In this document: positions 42,001 through 52,370 of the stretch, piece after piece
Position numbering within the stretch: position 1 is the first letter of the stretch
Layout of the letters: every line of letters begins with the position of its first letter
Assembly: GCF_000372725.1 (NCBI RefSeq)
Contig: NW_005200417.1
Location: forward strand, 656,105-720,104
Length of the DNA stretch: 64,000 bases
Reading direction: 5' to 3'
Source of the DNA: Emiliania huxleyi CCMP1516
Lineage: Eukaryota > Haptophyta > Isochrysidales > Noelaerhabdaceae
Notes under the pieces: generated by a model
Database searches by the model: none
Told to the model about the DNA's origin: nothing
What the model saw: the letters and a program-made list of their open reading frames with translations, nothing else
Translations under genes and position numbers: made by a program

Positions 42001-43229
42001 TGGAGTTCCCCGAGACGCGCTGCTACGGGCGGCATCTCGTCGTCGAGATTTCCGCCGAGCACGCTCCTCCCGGCATGCACCTCGCCGACGGGCAGGCGAG
42101 CTTCTCCGTCACGGTCAGCGAGGAGGACGCACGGCGAGTGGGGGAGCTCGGCTTCCTGCAGGGCACCGTGTGGACGGTCGGCATGCCGATTGAGACGCGC
42201 GTGCGCTCCCCGCTCACCGGCGGCTTCGGGCCGTGGGTGGGAGGCCGGTTGTCCAACTTCCGAAAGTGCGGTGCGCGCATGCCTGACGCCGCGCCGTGGG
42301 AGGCGCGCCCGGTCGACTGCTTCGTGCTGCTCCTCACGCGCGACGGCTCGCACGGCCTCGACCTGTCCATGCTCACGCACATCTTCCTCGCCGATCAGGT
42401 GTGCTGTGTGTGTTCTGTGTGTGTTGAGGGGGGACGCCCACCCACCTAGAGAGCACGAGAGCAACGCGTGCACAGCCACCCCACCACGTTTCGCCCTGTC
42501 CTTCCCCTTCTTTTTCACGACCGCTGCTCTTGCCGTGAACACGCAAAGGTGTGGGACCCAGCGGTCGAGCACCAGCTGGTCGCGCGCGCCTACCGCATGG
42601 GCGCCACCGGGTCCGTCCACGTCGCCCAGCTGCTGATGAAGGGCACACTCGAGGAAGAGCTCCACCTGATCAACGGCGGCGGTGGCCCTCCTCCAGCCGC
42701 TCCAGCCGCGGCGTCGGGCACTGGCACAGGTAGCAGCAGCCGCGGGCCCGGCACAGGCAGTAGCAGCGGCGCGGGCGAGTCGGCCGCTGGTGGTGGTGCC
42801 GGGAGCGCGCTCGCCCTCAATGCGTGCGGCGATTGCGAGGCAACGGCACCGTCCACCCCGGGGGCGCCCTCGCAAGGCAGCGGTCGCAGCGGCGCTGGTG
42901 CCGAGAGCAATGGCGGCGGCAGTGGCAGTGGCGGAAGCAGCGACGGCCACCTTCCGAGGACGGCACCAAGCTCGAGGGCCGCCGGAAAGCGCCGCATGGG
43001 CGAGCTCGACCACCTTGCAGAGGACATGACCCCACCCACCAAGCGGGCAAACCTTGCGGCGCCGGACGGTGGGGGCACCGTGGAAGGCAAGGCGGTGGAC
43101 GGCGACGCGCCGCGGCCGGCCGCACCGCCGCCACCGCAGCAGAGCACGGCGGCGCAGGAGGAGGCGAAAGTGCACCGGCTGCTCAAGTCCATCCGCTTCG
43201 TGCGCGAGCAGAGCCGCGCGCTAACATGA
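39060..43229 (+). CDS. F-box / SNF2 helicase / RING protein (plant At3g54460-like)
   Basis: Exons 39060-39995, 40176-42398 and 42549-43229 give 3840 nt (1279 aa). An F-box-like segment (VLDNLTGWLRANEIAALGCT) comes first. The SNF2 motor has motif I GGILADEPGTGKTVT, Ia LVIAPRPLVQHWREQ, II VVCDEGHSL, III LLTGTPAKE and the C-terminal helicase blocks RVAVYSERRKTLDQLG, GSHGLDLSMLTHIFLADQ and AYRMGATGSVHVAQLLMKGTLEEEL. A RING finger lies between the lobes (CDKCSLPL, LCGHLVCPECVEA, CPVC). The order matches RAD5/SHPRH-type ATPases that combine DNA translocation with ubiquitin ligation. Intron 1 is a family A element (180 nt, in frame, no stop). Intron 2 (150 nt) has GTGTG on both borders. Gly/Ser/Ala linkers fill the C-terminus. 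Confidence 0.93.
39996..40175 (+). mobile_element. Introner-like element, family A, helicase intron 1
   Basis: A 180-nt GT-AG intron starting GTGCAGCAGCCTAGAAGCGG and ending CGCAG before an exon that begins GTGCAGCA, an exact 8-bp direct repeat. Shared words with 19330-19528 include GTATTCCAACC, GCTCGAGAGGG, TTCACGCGGTGCTA, CTGCACGAGAC and CCCGCCCCGAGGCTGG. Its length is a multiple of three and it contains no in-frame stop. Confidence 0.92.
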
Positions 43230-43585
43230 GGGGCGCACATGAGGGGTTGGTGAAGGCTATGCAGCCACCCGTGTGTCCTGCCTATGCATTTTGGCTGGGT
43301 TGCGGCGGCGTAATCGGAGTTCGGAGCGAGGGACAGGCCCCCAAAACTGGAGTTTTTTTTCATATCTTTTTTCTTTTTAGAGCGCGTTACCTGTTGCTGC
43401 GCAATTCTTGTCGCAGCTGCTCTCGGAAGGCGACAAGGCGAGAGGCGCACCACACGGAAACGCAGACGATCTCTCAGCGGAGTGAAAAGTGAAGGCCGCA
43501 GGCAGAGTGGGCGGCCGGGCGCACGTAGGAGAGGTGGCGAGCTGAGCCTCTCGCGCCTGACGGCCGCCGCGCCGGGAGCCAGGAG

Positions 43586-46500
43586 CTAGCGGCCTCCGTG
43601 GGCGCCCGCGGTGTACGTCCGGCGCGACTGGATCTTGGTCTGCAGCTCGGACTGCAGCTTCTTCATGTCTTCAAACTCGCCCCGCTTGAGCGACATCTGG
43701 ATGTTGCCCATGGCGCTGCGTGCGGCCGGCTGCGCGCGCGCGGCCGGCTTGGCCGCCCCCGCCTGGGAGGGCCGCGAGGGCCCCTTGGCCTGCGCGCGCT
43801 TGGCGGCGGCCGCCTTGGCCTCGGCGCGCTTCTTGCGCATGTGGTCCTCGCGCTCATTGTCGCGGCACGCCTGCCGAGGCGAGGCGGGTGATCTCGGGTG
43901 AGCTCGGGTGATCTGGGGTGATCTCGAGTGATCTGGGGTGATCTCGGGTGATCTCGGGTGATCTCGAGTGATCTGGGGTGATCTCGGGTGATCTCTGGTG
44001 ATCTCGGGTGATCTCGGGGGCACGCCTTCCCAAACGAGGCGGCGAAGGAGTGGACGCGCGAGAGCAGCGCCTCCGCCTCCGACGCGACGTACGCCTCGCC
44101 TGTTCACACCTCCGGCTGTGAAGAGACGCCGTCCAGAGACGATGGGAGACACTCCGGTCGCGCGGCGTGCCTGTTCACACCTCTGCGTGTGAAGAGACGC
44201 CGCTCACAAGCCTTTGGTCGCAACGTGCACCGCGCGCGTGCCCCAGTAGGCGTGCAGCTGCTGCAGGCCGGAGAGCATGCCTTCCACCCTAGCGCGGAGG
44301 GCCTCCACCTGCAGGAAGGGCCAGGGGCCAGGGCCAGGGACAGAGTCAGAGACAGGACCCGAGATGGTGTCGCCGTGGGTAGACAGAGAGTCTCCGCCTT
44401 CTTGGCCGCCGCCCCGCGCCAGCTGCCGAGCGCGGCGACGAACCCGTCGCCCTTGCCGCCATACTCTGGGCTCGAGAGCTCGCTGCCGAGCACGTCGAGC
44501 TCCTAGTCTCGGAGTGTGAACGACTCCTCACGCTAGAGTCGACTCACCGACAGAGGCTCGCCGATCGCCTTGCAGAGCCCGTCGAGCTCCTCGGCCACGC
44601 CGGCGGACGAGAGCGTCGCAGCCTGCGCGGCGAGGCGACCCGAGGAGTGAGCGAGTTGGGACCGGGCGGAAGCGCCGAGAGCCGGCCGAGATACGCCGAG
44701 GTCTCCGCCGCCTCCTCGAGGTCGCGCAGCTCCAGCCGCAGCTGCTTGCTGCTCTCGGCCGGCGCGACGCGGGCGACGTAGTGCAGCAGCGACCTAATTA
44801 ATTAAGTCATTATGATTAAGTAATGATTCATTATCAGCGGGCGACGTAGTGCAGCAGCGACGTCTGCGCGGGCCGCGCGTCGGAGACGGTGCTCTTCGTC
44901 TCAGCGAGCTTCCCGAGCGCCTGGGGGGAAACAGCGGCACACCTCGATGCGTACTGTCGACGCTCTTCGCCTCGGCCACCTCGCCGAGCGCCTCAGAGGT
45001 GAAGCCGGCGGCGGCGCCGCGCGGCGTGCCTACGCGACACGTCCAGGACGTGTCCCTCGACGTGTCCTCGACGTGTCCGGGAAGTGTCGTGCGGCGGCAG
45101 CGGCGTGCCAGCGTTGAGTGCGTTGCCCACCTGCAGCATGCGCGCGAGGAGGAGAGGCAGAGAGTCGGAGGTGTCTCGGAGGTGTCTCGGAAGGGTCTCG
45201 GAAGGTTTCGGTTGGGTCTCGGAGTTGTCGGAGGTGTGTCGGAGGTGTGTCGGAGGTGTGTCGGAGGTGTGTCGGAGGTGTGTCGGAGGTGTGTCGGAGG
45301 TGTGTCGGAGGTGTGTCGGAGGTGTCTCGGAGGTGTCTCGGAAGGTTTCGGTTGGGTCTCGGAGTTGTCGGAGGTGTGTCGGAGGTGTGTCGGAGGTGTG
45401 TGACGGGGATGGCTCAGCCCACCTGAAGCACGAGCGCGAGGAGGAGAGGCAGCGTCTTCGAGCCGCGCAGGCACTGGACCGCCTTGTTGATCGCCTCGAC
45501 TTGCGCCTCGGCGTCCTTCTTCCGCTGCTCGAACGTGAGCTTCGACAGGAAGCAGGCGAGCCTTGGCAGGGGGGTAGCCGCGCGTGAGAGACGTCGTCGA
45601 TACGCGGGCTTCGACAGGAAGCAGGCTCGGCCGGGATATAGCCGAGATGCAGCCGAGATGTCGCCGCGGGCTCAAGCTGTATATCTCGGCTGTACCTCGG
45701 CTGTACCTCGGCTGTATCTCGGCTGTATCTCGGCTGTATCTCGGCTGTGATCTCGACTAGATCTCGCCGCTGGCTCAGGCGCGGCACGGCGGCCATGTCT
45801 AGCAGGAAGGACTCGGCAGGGCCCCACCGCACCTGCGAGGCGAGATGGGGGGAGATGTGGGGAGATGTGGGGAGATACGGCCCCACCACACCTTCCAAGG
45901 CGAGAGACGCAGCCGAGAAATGCAGCCGAACTGCAGCCGAGCTGCAGCCGAGATACAGCCGAGATACAGCCCAGATACAGCCGAGTAACACCCCCCGCCG
46001 AACCAACTCCTTCCGGCGCGGTTCTTCGGCCACATCTCGCTGTAGCTCGGCGACATCTCGGCTGTCTCTCATGCTGCGCATCTCGGCTGCGCCCCGCACC
46101 GTCTCCTCGAGACGCGGGGTGCAATACAATACAACACAATGCAAGACTACAACTACAAGAGACTAGTCCCCGCACCGTCTCCTCGAGACGCGGGGTGCAA
46201 TACAATACAACACAATGCAACACTACAACTACAATAGACTCGTCCCCGCACCGTCTCCTTGAGACGCGGGTCCTCGCCGAACGGAGAGAGCATCTCGACC
46301 TCCTCGGCACTGGGCGAGCACTCTCGCAGCCGCGCGATGTCGTCCTGCTTGAGCACCTGCGGGGCGCGCGTCTCGGACACGTCACGCGCCACTGCCACGG
46401 TGTGGGTGTGTGTCACCGATGCCGCCCTCGGCTTGCGGACCGTCTCGTCCAGCGCGAGCACCTTCAAACACAAGAGAGACACCACTCCAGACAAGAACGG

Positions 46501-49500
46501 CGTCCACGCGCCGCGCTGCTCGAGAGAGAGCGGCGCCGCGGCGAGGATGCCGCGCCCCTTGAACTTCGCGAGCGCAATCTGGATCTGGTTGGAGCGCTTC
46601 ACGTCGAGCAACGCCGGCTGCTGCTCCTTCTTGACAGCACTGCCGCCCGCGCCGCCGCCGGCCGGGGCCGCCGTCGGCTTTTGCCCGCCCGCGGCCTTCA
46701 CAGTGAACAGCTCGCGCAATGCCGCCTGTTCAGATCCAATCTGAGGACTGAGTACCACCTGCAACGGCGTGGCTGTGAAGCGCTCGCGCACTGCCGCCTC
46801 GTCGATGGGGGGCGCCTTCGGCAGCGAGGACCACAGCGTCCCCTTCCCAGACGGCTGCACCTACACAAAAAGAAACACGCTCGCCCAAAACGAAACAAGT
46901 CAAGGCCCCGAGCGACCTGCCAAACGGCTGCACCTACAAAAAGGAATACGCGGGCGTAACAACGACTCACCCGGGGGAGCGCCCGCTTGCACAGGCGGCC
47001 GCACCTGAAGAGGCAAACACGCGTCAAAGAAGAAACACGCCGCGCCCCCCCTCTGCCAGCCGCCAGACGCCTTCTTCCAGTGCAACGCGCGCAGCTGCGG
47101 CCCGGTGGGTCGCGCGGGGCCGCCGCCGGGTGGAGGAGGCGGAGGCGCCGGCGGACCCTTTCCGGGAGCCGGCGCCGCCGGCGGCGGCGCCGGCGCGCCC
47201 GCCACCGGGGGCAGCCCTTTCCCCGGCAGTGGGGGCGGTGTTAGCCCGGCGCCGGGCAGCGGCGGCGCCGCGATCGGCGGCGGCGGAGGCGCGGCCCCGG
47301 GCAGCGGCGGCGGCGCGAGCGGCGGGGCCGCGAGCGGCGGAGGCGGGAGCGGCGGCGGTTCGAGCGGCGGCGGCGGCCCGGGCGGCGGCGGCGGCGGCGG
47401 CGGCGGACCGAGCTTTACGCCAGCGAGCTTCGCCTTTTGTGCGCCGTATCTGTCGACCTGCGGGGGGGGGGCGGGGAGGTTGATGTGGTGTGACGAGCCG
47501 TGATTACGTATTCAGTGATGAGCTGTGAGTCAAGGATGAAGTGTGCTGGTCGACCACCTGCAGTGCGAGGTCGGGGCTGGAGGAGAAGAGCGGCTCGATC
47601 TCGGTGAGCGCGTCGTCGACGCCGGCGCTGGAGAGCTCGTCGACGAGCGCGGCGGGGTTACCTGCCAGCCGGTAGCTAACGGATGAGCCCTTCCGCCGCC
47701 CGCGCTGAAAGAGAGGACGAGGCCGGCGGGGGGGCACCGGAGCACGCGACCAGAGCGTTGAGCAGCGTGACCACGTCTGTGCATGTCTGTGCCTCCGGGA
47801 GCGCCCCCTCCTTGTCGCGCAGCAAAGAGGCAAGCAGCACGCCGGGGCTCGCGCCGCCGTACCTGTCCGTGTCGGCGCTCATGAATCAAGAACTACTGAG
47901 CTCCTACTTATTCATCAGAGGGGAGGGCTCGCGCCGCCGCACCGGTTGGCGCGGCGCAGCTACCACTAATTAATCATCGTCAATCATTAATTAGTCATTA
48001 CCGGTTGGCGCGGCGAAGCGAGGACTCGACGAGAGGCTTGTCAGTGTAGACGACCTGTTCACACCCGTCGCTGTGAAGCGGCGGCGAGGCTCGAGGCGAG
48101 CGGCGCGGCGGTGGGGGGGGGGAGTACCATGCAGGCGAGCAGCTGCAGCGCCTTGGAGCGCGTCTTTTGCGCCGGGCTCGAGAGGACGGAGACGAGCCTG
48201 ATCTGGGGTGATCTCGGGTGATCTCGGGTGATCTCGGGTGATCTCGGGTGATCTCGGGTGATCTCGGGCGATCTCGGGTGATCTCGGGTGATCTCGGGCG
48301 ATCTCGGGTGATCTCGGGTGATCTCGGGTGATCTCGGGCGATCTCGGGCGATCTCGGGTGATCTCGGGCGATCTCGAGGGGCCGGTCGGAGGACAAGAAG
48401 GCGCAGTCCGCCTCTTTCAGGGCACGATTGACACGCGGAGACACGGGGAGCGAATGGGGGGAGGGAGGGGAGTCTGCTTCTATGGCGACGACTTGTCGAA
48501 GCCGCCCTCCTCGTCAAGCAGCGAGGAGGCGCCTGCTCATTAGCAGCCCCCGTGAGTCGCGAGGTCGCTAATCAACTCACGCCCTCCTCGCCATTGATCA
48601 ATTCGTCGCCTTCCTCCGAAGCGCTGGTGGTGAGCAGCATGTCCAGCGCGATGTCGAGAACCTGCAAGTCAGGAACCATGAGGAGTTGCTACCGCGTGGA
48701 GAGGCCACACGGAACAGCGACCCCCCCCTCGACGGGCCTGCAAGTCCATCGCTGTCTTCTTCGGCTTGGCCATCGTCGCGCCGATAACGTCCATGAAGGC
48801 CGTGACGCCGCCGAGGGCGATCGCGTCGGCCTGGAGCTTGAAGCGAACTACTTAATGAGTAACTAACAACTCCTTGACTGTTCACACTTCGTCGGCCTGG
48901 AACTTGAAGCCGCGCTGCAGCGTGTGGTTGAGTGTGTGCATGCCTGTTCACAGCGCAGGCTGTGAAGAGGCGCTCCTCATGCCCCCCACGGCTGCGGCGT
49001 GTGGGCGGGCGCGTGTGCATGGGAGAGTGGCGCCACCCGCTTCTATACCTCGCCCCGATCTCGCCTCCCCGATCTCGCCTCGATCTCGCCCCGATCTCCC
49101 CCAGATCTCGCCCCGATCTCGCCCCGATCTCGCCCCTCGCCTGTCGGGCTCGGGTCGCTGAGCATGGCGAGCTGGCGAGAGACCAGGTCCAAGGACTCCT
49201 CCCCCACGGACTCCGCGCCTACTCTGAATGAACCACGAATCAACAAGACCTGAGGAAGACGATTCGCCCTCCGCCACTGGGGCGGCGCCTACTCGCTCCT
49301 TGGCAACTGCTCAATCACCAGTGCAGACGCGGTCCAAGGGCGCCGCGGACCCCCAACGCCGAGGGAGTGCTGCTCCGACGGCGGCGTCGCTGCCTCGTCT
49401 GTGTCGCACCGCGAGCTGGCTCGCGAGCCAAAGATGCCGCCGAGCCTCTTCTTGGCGGTGCCGTTGGAGGAGGAGGAGGCGGACGTGCGCTCCGTCGGGA

Positions 49501-49549
49501 GGGGCGTCGGGCCAGAGCTGCTCAGCCCCGACACGGACAGCGGCGGCAC
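43586..49549 (-). CDS. Diaphanous-type formin (GBD/FH3-FH1-FH2)
   Basis: Formins nucleate and elongate actin filaments. A proposed start at 49549 (MPPLSVSGLSSSG) leads to a GBD/FH3 region in small exons: SLDLVSRQLAML, MHTLNHTLQRGFK, VTAFMDVIGATMAKPK, KTRSKALQLLACM, YGGASPGVLLASLLRDKEG and ALVDELSSAGVDDALTEIE. FH1 is a Pro/Gly/Ala run at 47110-47410. FH2 follows: PQLRALHWKK, ALLDVKRSNQIQIALAKF, LVLQVGNALNAGTPRG, AGFTSEALGKLAETKSTV and SLLHYVAR. The terminal exons are 44308-44212, 44099-44026 and 43870-43586, ending in a basic KKRAEAKAAAAKR stretch and a TAG. Nearly every intron carries exon copies, some repeated two or three times. Exact boundaries in 46.9-48.9 kb are provisional. Confidence 0.8.
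43900..44020 (-). repeat. GATCTCGGGT tandem repeat in a formin intron
   Basis: About twelve decamers GGTGATCTCG/GGTGATCTGG fill the intron between FASFGKA and CRDNERED. GCGTGCC is present at both borders. Confidence 0.9.
46092..46271 (-). repeat. Three exon-segment copies separated by two 76-bp intron units
   Basis: On the plus strand CCCCGCACCGTCTCCTYGAG starts at 46092, 46168 and 46244, an exact 76-bp period. The segment encodes DPRLEETVRG of the FH2 domain. The copy next to AAEMRSMRD keeps the frame; the other two sit in intronic DNA with a GTTGTAGTTGTA-type filler. Confidence 0.9.
48195..48375 (-). repeat. GATCTCGGGT tandem repeat in an FH3-region intron
   Basis: About 18 copies of ATCTCGGGTG or ATCTCGGGCG in a row, between the exons encoding VLSSPAQKTRSK and EADCAFLSSDRP. 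The two variants are interspersed, as expected from slippage or unequal exchange. Confidence 0.95.
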
Positions 49550-49830
49550 CGCCTTGGCGGCGCGCTGCGGCGTCGCGTCGGTGGCAAGAAAGGGGAAGTG
49601 GTCGGCGGTGCCTGCGTCACAGCGGCAGTGGGCTGGAGGCGTGGGAGCACGGCACAGTGCGGCGCAGTCAGCGCATCGCGAGACGTCGACGGCCGCGAGT
49701 AGAGAAGGGTGCAGGGCACGTCTCTCGAGAAGGTCCCGCTGAGCTCGCGGCGATCTCGAGTGCTCGGCCTGGGCGCGGCTCTCTGCCGCCTCTCTCTGCC
49801 GCCTCTCTCTGCCGCCTCTCTCTGCAGCAT

Positions 49831-50658
49831 CTAGAGAGGCTTGCAGCCGCCGGTCAGGTCGTGGAAGATGTAGGCGTAGGGCGGCTGCTCGTCACCGCCG
49901 CACGGCTTGAGCAGCCCGATCTCGTCGCGCTGGAACAGGAAGCAAAAGTTGCCTGTTGGCACGGGGTGAAGCAGAGTGAGTGAGGCGTCTCTCCCGCAAG
50001 ACGCAGCGAGACGAGCGTGCAAAGAGTGTGACCCTTGCCAACGAGCTGAGCGTTGAGGTAGGTGCCGTTCGCGGAGCAGTCCTCGAGGCAGACGTCGAAG
50101 GCGCGCTTCCTGGGCGGCGGCGGCGCGCGTGTGACAGCGCGGCGATGGCGGCGGTGATGACGGTGGAGGGCGGCGGAGGGCGGCGAGGGCGGAGGCGAGC
50201 AGGTGGCGGTGGCGAGCAGCGGTGGCGGTGGCGGTGGCGGTGACGCCACGCGCCCGAGGTCGCTCGAGTTGCGGAGCGAGATTTTGAAGTGGGTGCTGGA
50301 GATGCGGTTGTCGGTGTAGACGACGAGGCACTCTGGGGCGGGCAACAGGGAGGGAGGGCCGTCGCGCGCGCGGGCGGCGGCGCGGCGGCGGAGGCGGCGG
50401 CGCCGCCGCCGGCGGGAGGGGCGGCAGCGCTCTCCCGACAGTGGCGAGAAGGACGGCGGCCTGGGCTGCGGCGCGCGGGGGCTGCGGCAGCGGCCGCGGC
50501 AAGGGCGTGGCCGGCCGGGCAGAGGCAGCAGCAGCGAGGGACGCCGCGCCTGGCCGGCGACCGACGATGTGCTCGCCTTCGGTGAGGTCGACCTTGCGGA
50601 GGGTGGCGTCGCCTTCCTCGCCGCCGGTGAAGAGGAGGCGGCCCCAAGGCCGCGGCAT
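49831..50658 (-). CDS. FHA-domain protein
   Basis: Four exons are visible by homology. The first, from the ATG at 50658, is MPRPWGRLLFTGGEEGDATL ending GEHIVGR. The second is LVVYTDNRISSTHFKISLRN. The third is AFDVCLEDCSANGTYLNAQL followed by VGKGHTL. The last is FCFLFQRDEIGLLK. These give the forkhead-associated core (GR, S..H and N-G-T residues) that binds phosphothreonine. The protein is short and ends YAYIFHDLTGGCKPL with no kinase or other domain, unlike CHK2/Rad53. Introns are G+C-rich; exact borders of the first intron are uncertain. It may be a small phospho-reader or the remainder of a larger protein. Confidence 0.75.
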   Translation of the reverse strand: MPRPWGRLLFTGGEEGDATLRKVDLTEGEHIVGRRPGAASLAAAASARPATPLPRPLPQPPRAAAQAAVLLATVGRALPPLPPAAAPPPPPPRRRPRARRPSLPVARPRVPRRLHRQPHLQHPLQNLAPQLERPRARGVTATATATAARHRHLLASALAALRRPPPSSPPPSPRCHTRAAAAQEARLRRLPRGLLRERHLPQRSARWQGSHSLHARLAASCGRDASLTLLHPVPTGNFCFLFQRDEIGLLKPCGGDEQPPYAYIFHDLTGGCKPL

Positions 50659-50672
50659 TGCCCCGCTGGGGC

Positions 50673-51628
50673 GAGGTGAGGATGCCGGGTGACCGTTGGT
50701 CCACTGCGTTTTCTTTTCCGTTCCTCGGAGACGACGAGTGGAGGAAGACGGAGCTCGTCGCGAGGGTCGAGAGGGCGCTCAAGCCGCTCGAGGGCATCCT
50801 CAAGCTGCGCGACACGAAGGAGATCCACACGGCGCAGCAGGTGATGCAGGTCCTGCTGCGCTTCTGCAGCAACACGACGCTCACCTTCTTTCTGCGCGCC
50901 ATGCCGCCGTCGGTCACCCTCCCGGCAGCGGAGAGGCACGACGAGCTGATTGACGCGGCGCTATACAAGCTCGTCGGCGGGGCACGGGTCGGCGCCGCCG
51001 GCAAGCGCTGGGAGCGGGCGCGCAGGCAGGCGCGCCTGCCCGTCAAGATGGGCGGTATGGGCCTCACCAGCGCCGTGGACATTCGTGAGCCGGCGTGGAT
51101 TGGCACTTGGGCGCTCGTCGCCGGGCCCATGCGCCAGCTGCATGCTCCTTTCCGCGACCTTGACGTGAGCAAGGCGCCGGGCTCCGATTTCGACGAGCTG
51201 CGTGCGGCGACGCACAACAGGCTCAAGGAGGAGCACGGCAAGATCACGGCGACGTGGAGGAGTGGGACGACAAGACGAAGGCGGAGTACTTCGACCTGGT
51301 CGGTGGCACGACGGGCAGGCCCCCGGACGTCGAGGTGGAGCCGTGGGACGAGCCCGACGAGGGCAAGAAGCTGCGCGCCTCCGCAGAGCCGCCAGAGCCG
51401 GCTGAGAGGAAGGCGCTCTCGCGCTTCCGGCCGCATACTCTCGTCGAGGCCAAGGAGCTGCTGCCCCTCGCCGAGTTCACGTCCAAGCACGAGTTCCTAC
51501 ACCAGGCGCAGCGGCGCTTCACGACGGTGGTCCACAACAGGAACTGGCGCGACCTCGCAGAGGAGCTCGCCGCGGAGGGCTCCGCGGGATCGCGGTCTGC
51601 TCCTCGTGTTAGTTTTGTTGTAAAATAG
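50673..51628 (+). pseudogene. Retroelement remnant: region C-terminal to a reverse transcriptase
   Basis: The frame encodes a helical region containing VMQVLLRFCSNTTLTFFLRA and then ARLPVKMGGMGLTSAVDI with EPAWIGTWALV. This combination (helices, then LP-x3-GGxGL-x-SA) is typical of the segment following the RT domain in LINE-like elements of algae. A 1-base loss near 51252 shifts the frame. The continuing frame (EEWDDKTKAEYFDLVGG, HEFLHQAQRRFTTVVHNRNW) runs to the stop at 51628. RT and endonuclease are absent. Downstream at 51642-51800 lie two copies of the TGTTAGTGCCAGTGCG repeat, also seen at 29551, which may be the element's 3' end. Confidence 0.6.
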
Positions 51629-51641
51629 GCGGCTCCCGTGG

Positions 51642-51800
51642 TGTACCTGTGTTAGTGCCAGTGCGCGCCAGTCCCGTGCCCAGTGTTGGAATCAGAGAGT
51701 AACACAGTGTTGTGCCCAGAATTGCAAAATTCTTGTGTTAGTGCCAGTGCGAGCCAGTCCCGTGCCCAGTGTTGTGCGAGGGAGCCCGTGTAAAATTCTT
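51642..51800. repeat. Dispersed repeat shared with 29551-29635
   Basis: Two tandem occurrences of GTGTTAGTGCCAGTGCG and AGTCCCGTGCCCAGTGTTG. The second continues into TGTGCGAGGGAGC and AAATTCTTTT, exactly as in the copy near 29551-29635. Confidence 0.9.
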
Positions 51801-51962
51801 TTCTAGTGCGCGCCAGTACGGCCGCAAGCCGCTAACTAGGTTCGGTTCGTGGTTCGTGCCAGTCTGCTGTGAGATTCACCGGTAAGAATTCTTTTCTAGC
51901 GGCGCATGTCGCGGCACTAGCTAGGCTGGTGCGCGAGCAGAGTACGTGTGCTAATCGAGGAT

Positions 51963-52370
51963 ATGCTCGCCGCCGGCAGCCGCGCCGTCTTCGCCTGCCT
52001 GTCCCTGCTCTCGCTCCTCTTCTCCTTCCAGTACGCCGCTCGTCAGCAGGCGCTCGCCGCGCTGCAGCTCGGAGAGTCGCTCGGAGGCGCTCCCATCTCG
52101 GACATCCCGGCGATGTGGGGCCGGCACGTGGCCGCGCTCCTGGGAGCATACGGGCTCATGCTCGCGAGCGCGGCTCTCGGCGGCTCGGCCGACCGCTCGG
52201 TGCTCCTCTGTGCCGTCGCCTACGAGGCGGCGGCCGCAGCCAACACAGAGTACACCGTCGGCGCCAGCACGGCGACGCGGACGGCGCACCGGGTGCGGTG
52301 CGCGGCCACCGTGGCTGCGGTCGCGTACGAGTGGACTAGGCGACCTGTGAAGGGCCAGCGGCGGGCATGA
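51963..52370 (+). CDS. Small multi-pass membrane protein, unknown function
   Basis: 135 aa from the ATG at 51963. There are three or four hydrophobic helices: RAVFACLSLLSLLFSF near the N-terminus, HVAALLGAYGLMLASAALGG, SVLLCAVAYEAAAAA, and a weaker VRCAATVAAVAY. A basic tail RRPVKGQRRA follows. It resembles small four-helix integral membrane proteins of unknown role. No homology is recognised, but amino-acid composition and helix spacing make coding credible. Confidence 0.5.
   Translation: MLAAGSRAVFACLSLLSLLFSFQYAARQQALAALQLGESLGGAPISDIPAMWGRHVAALLGAYGLMLASAALGGSADRSVLLCAVAYEAAAAANTEYTVGASTATRTAHRVRCAATVAAVAYEWTRRPVKGQRRA

Noticed and set aside
40230..43175. 981-codon minus-strand frame antisense to the helicase
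   Set aside because: The plus strand encodes unmistakable SNF2 and RING motifs; the antisense frame is a GC-rich shadow.
48195..48375. CRISPR-like appearance of regularly spaced short repeats
   Set aside because: Units are contiguous 10-mers without unique spacers, lie inside a eukaryotic intron, and no cas gene is present.
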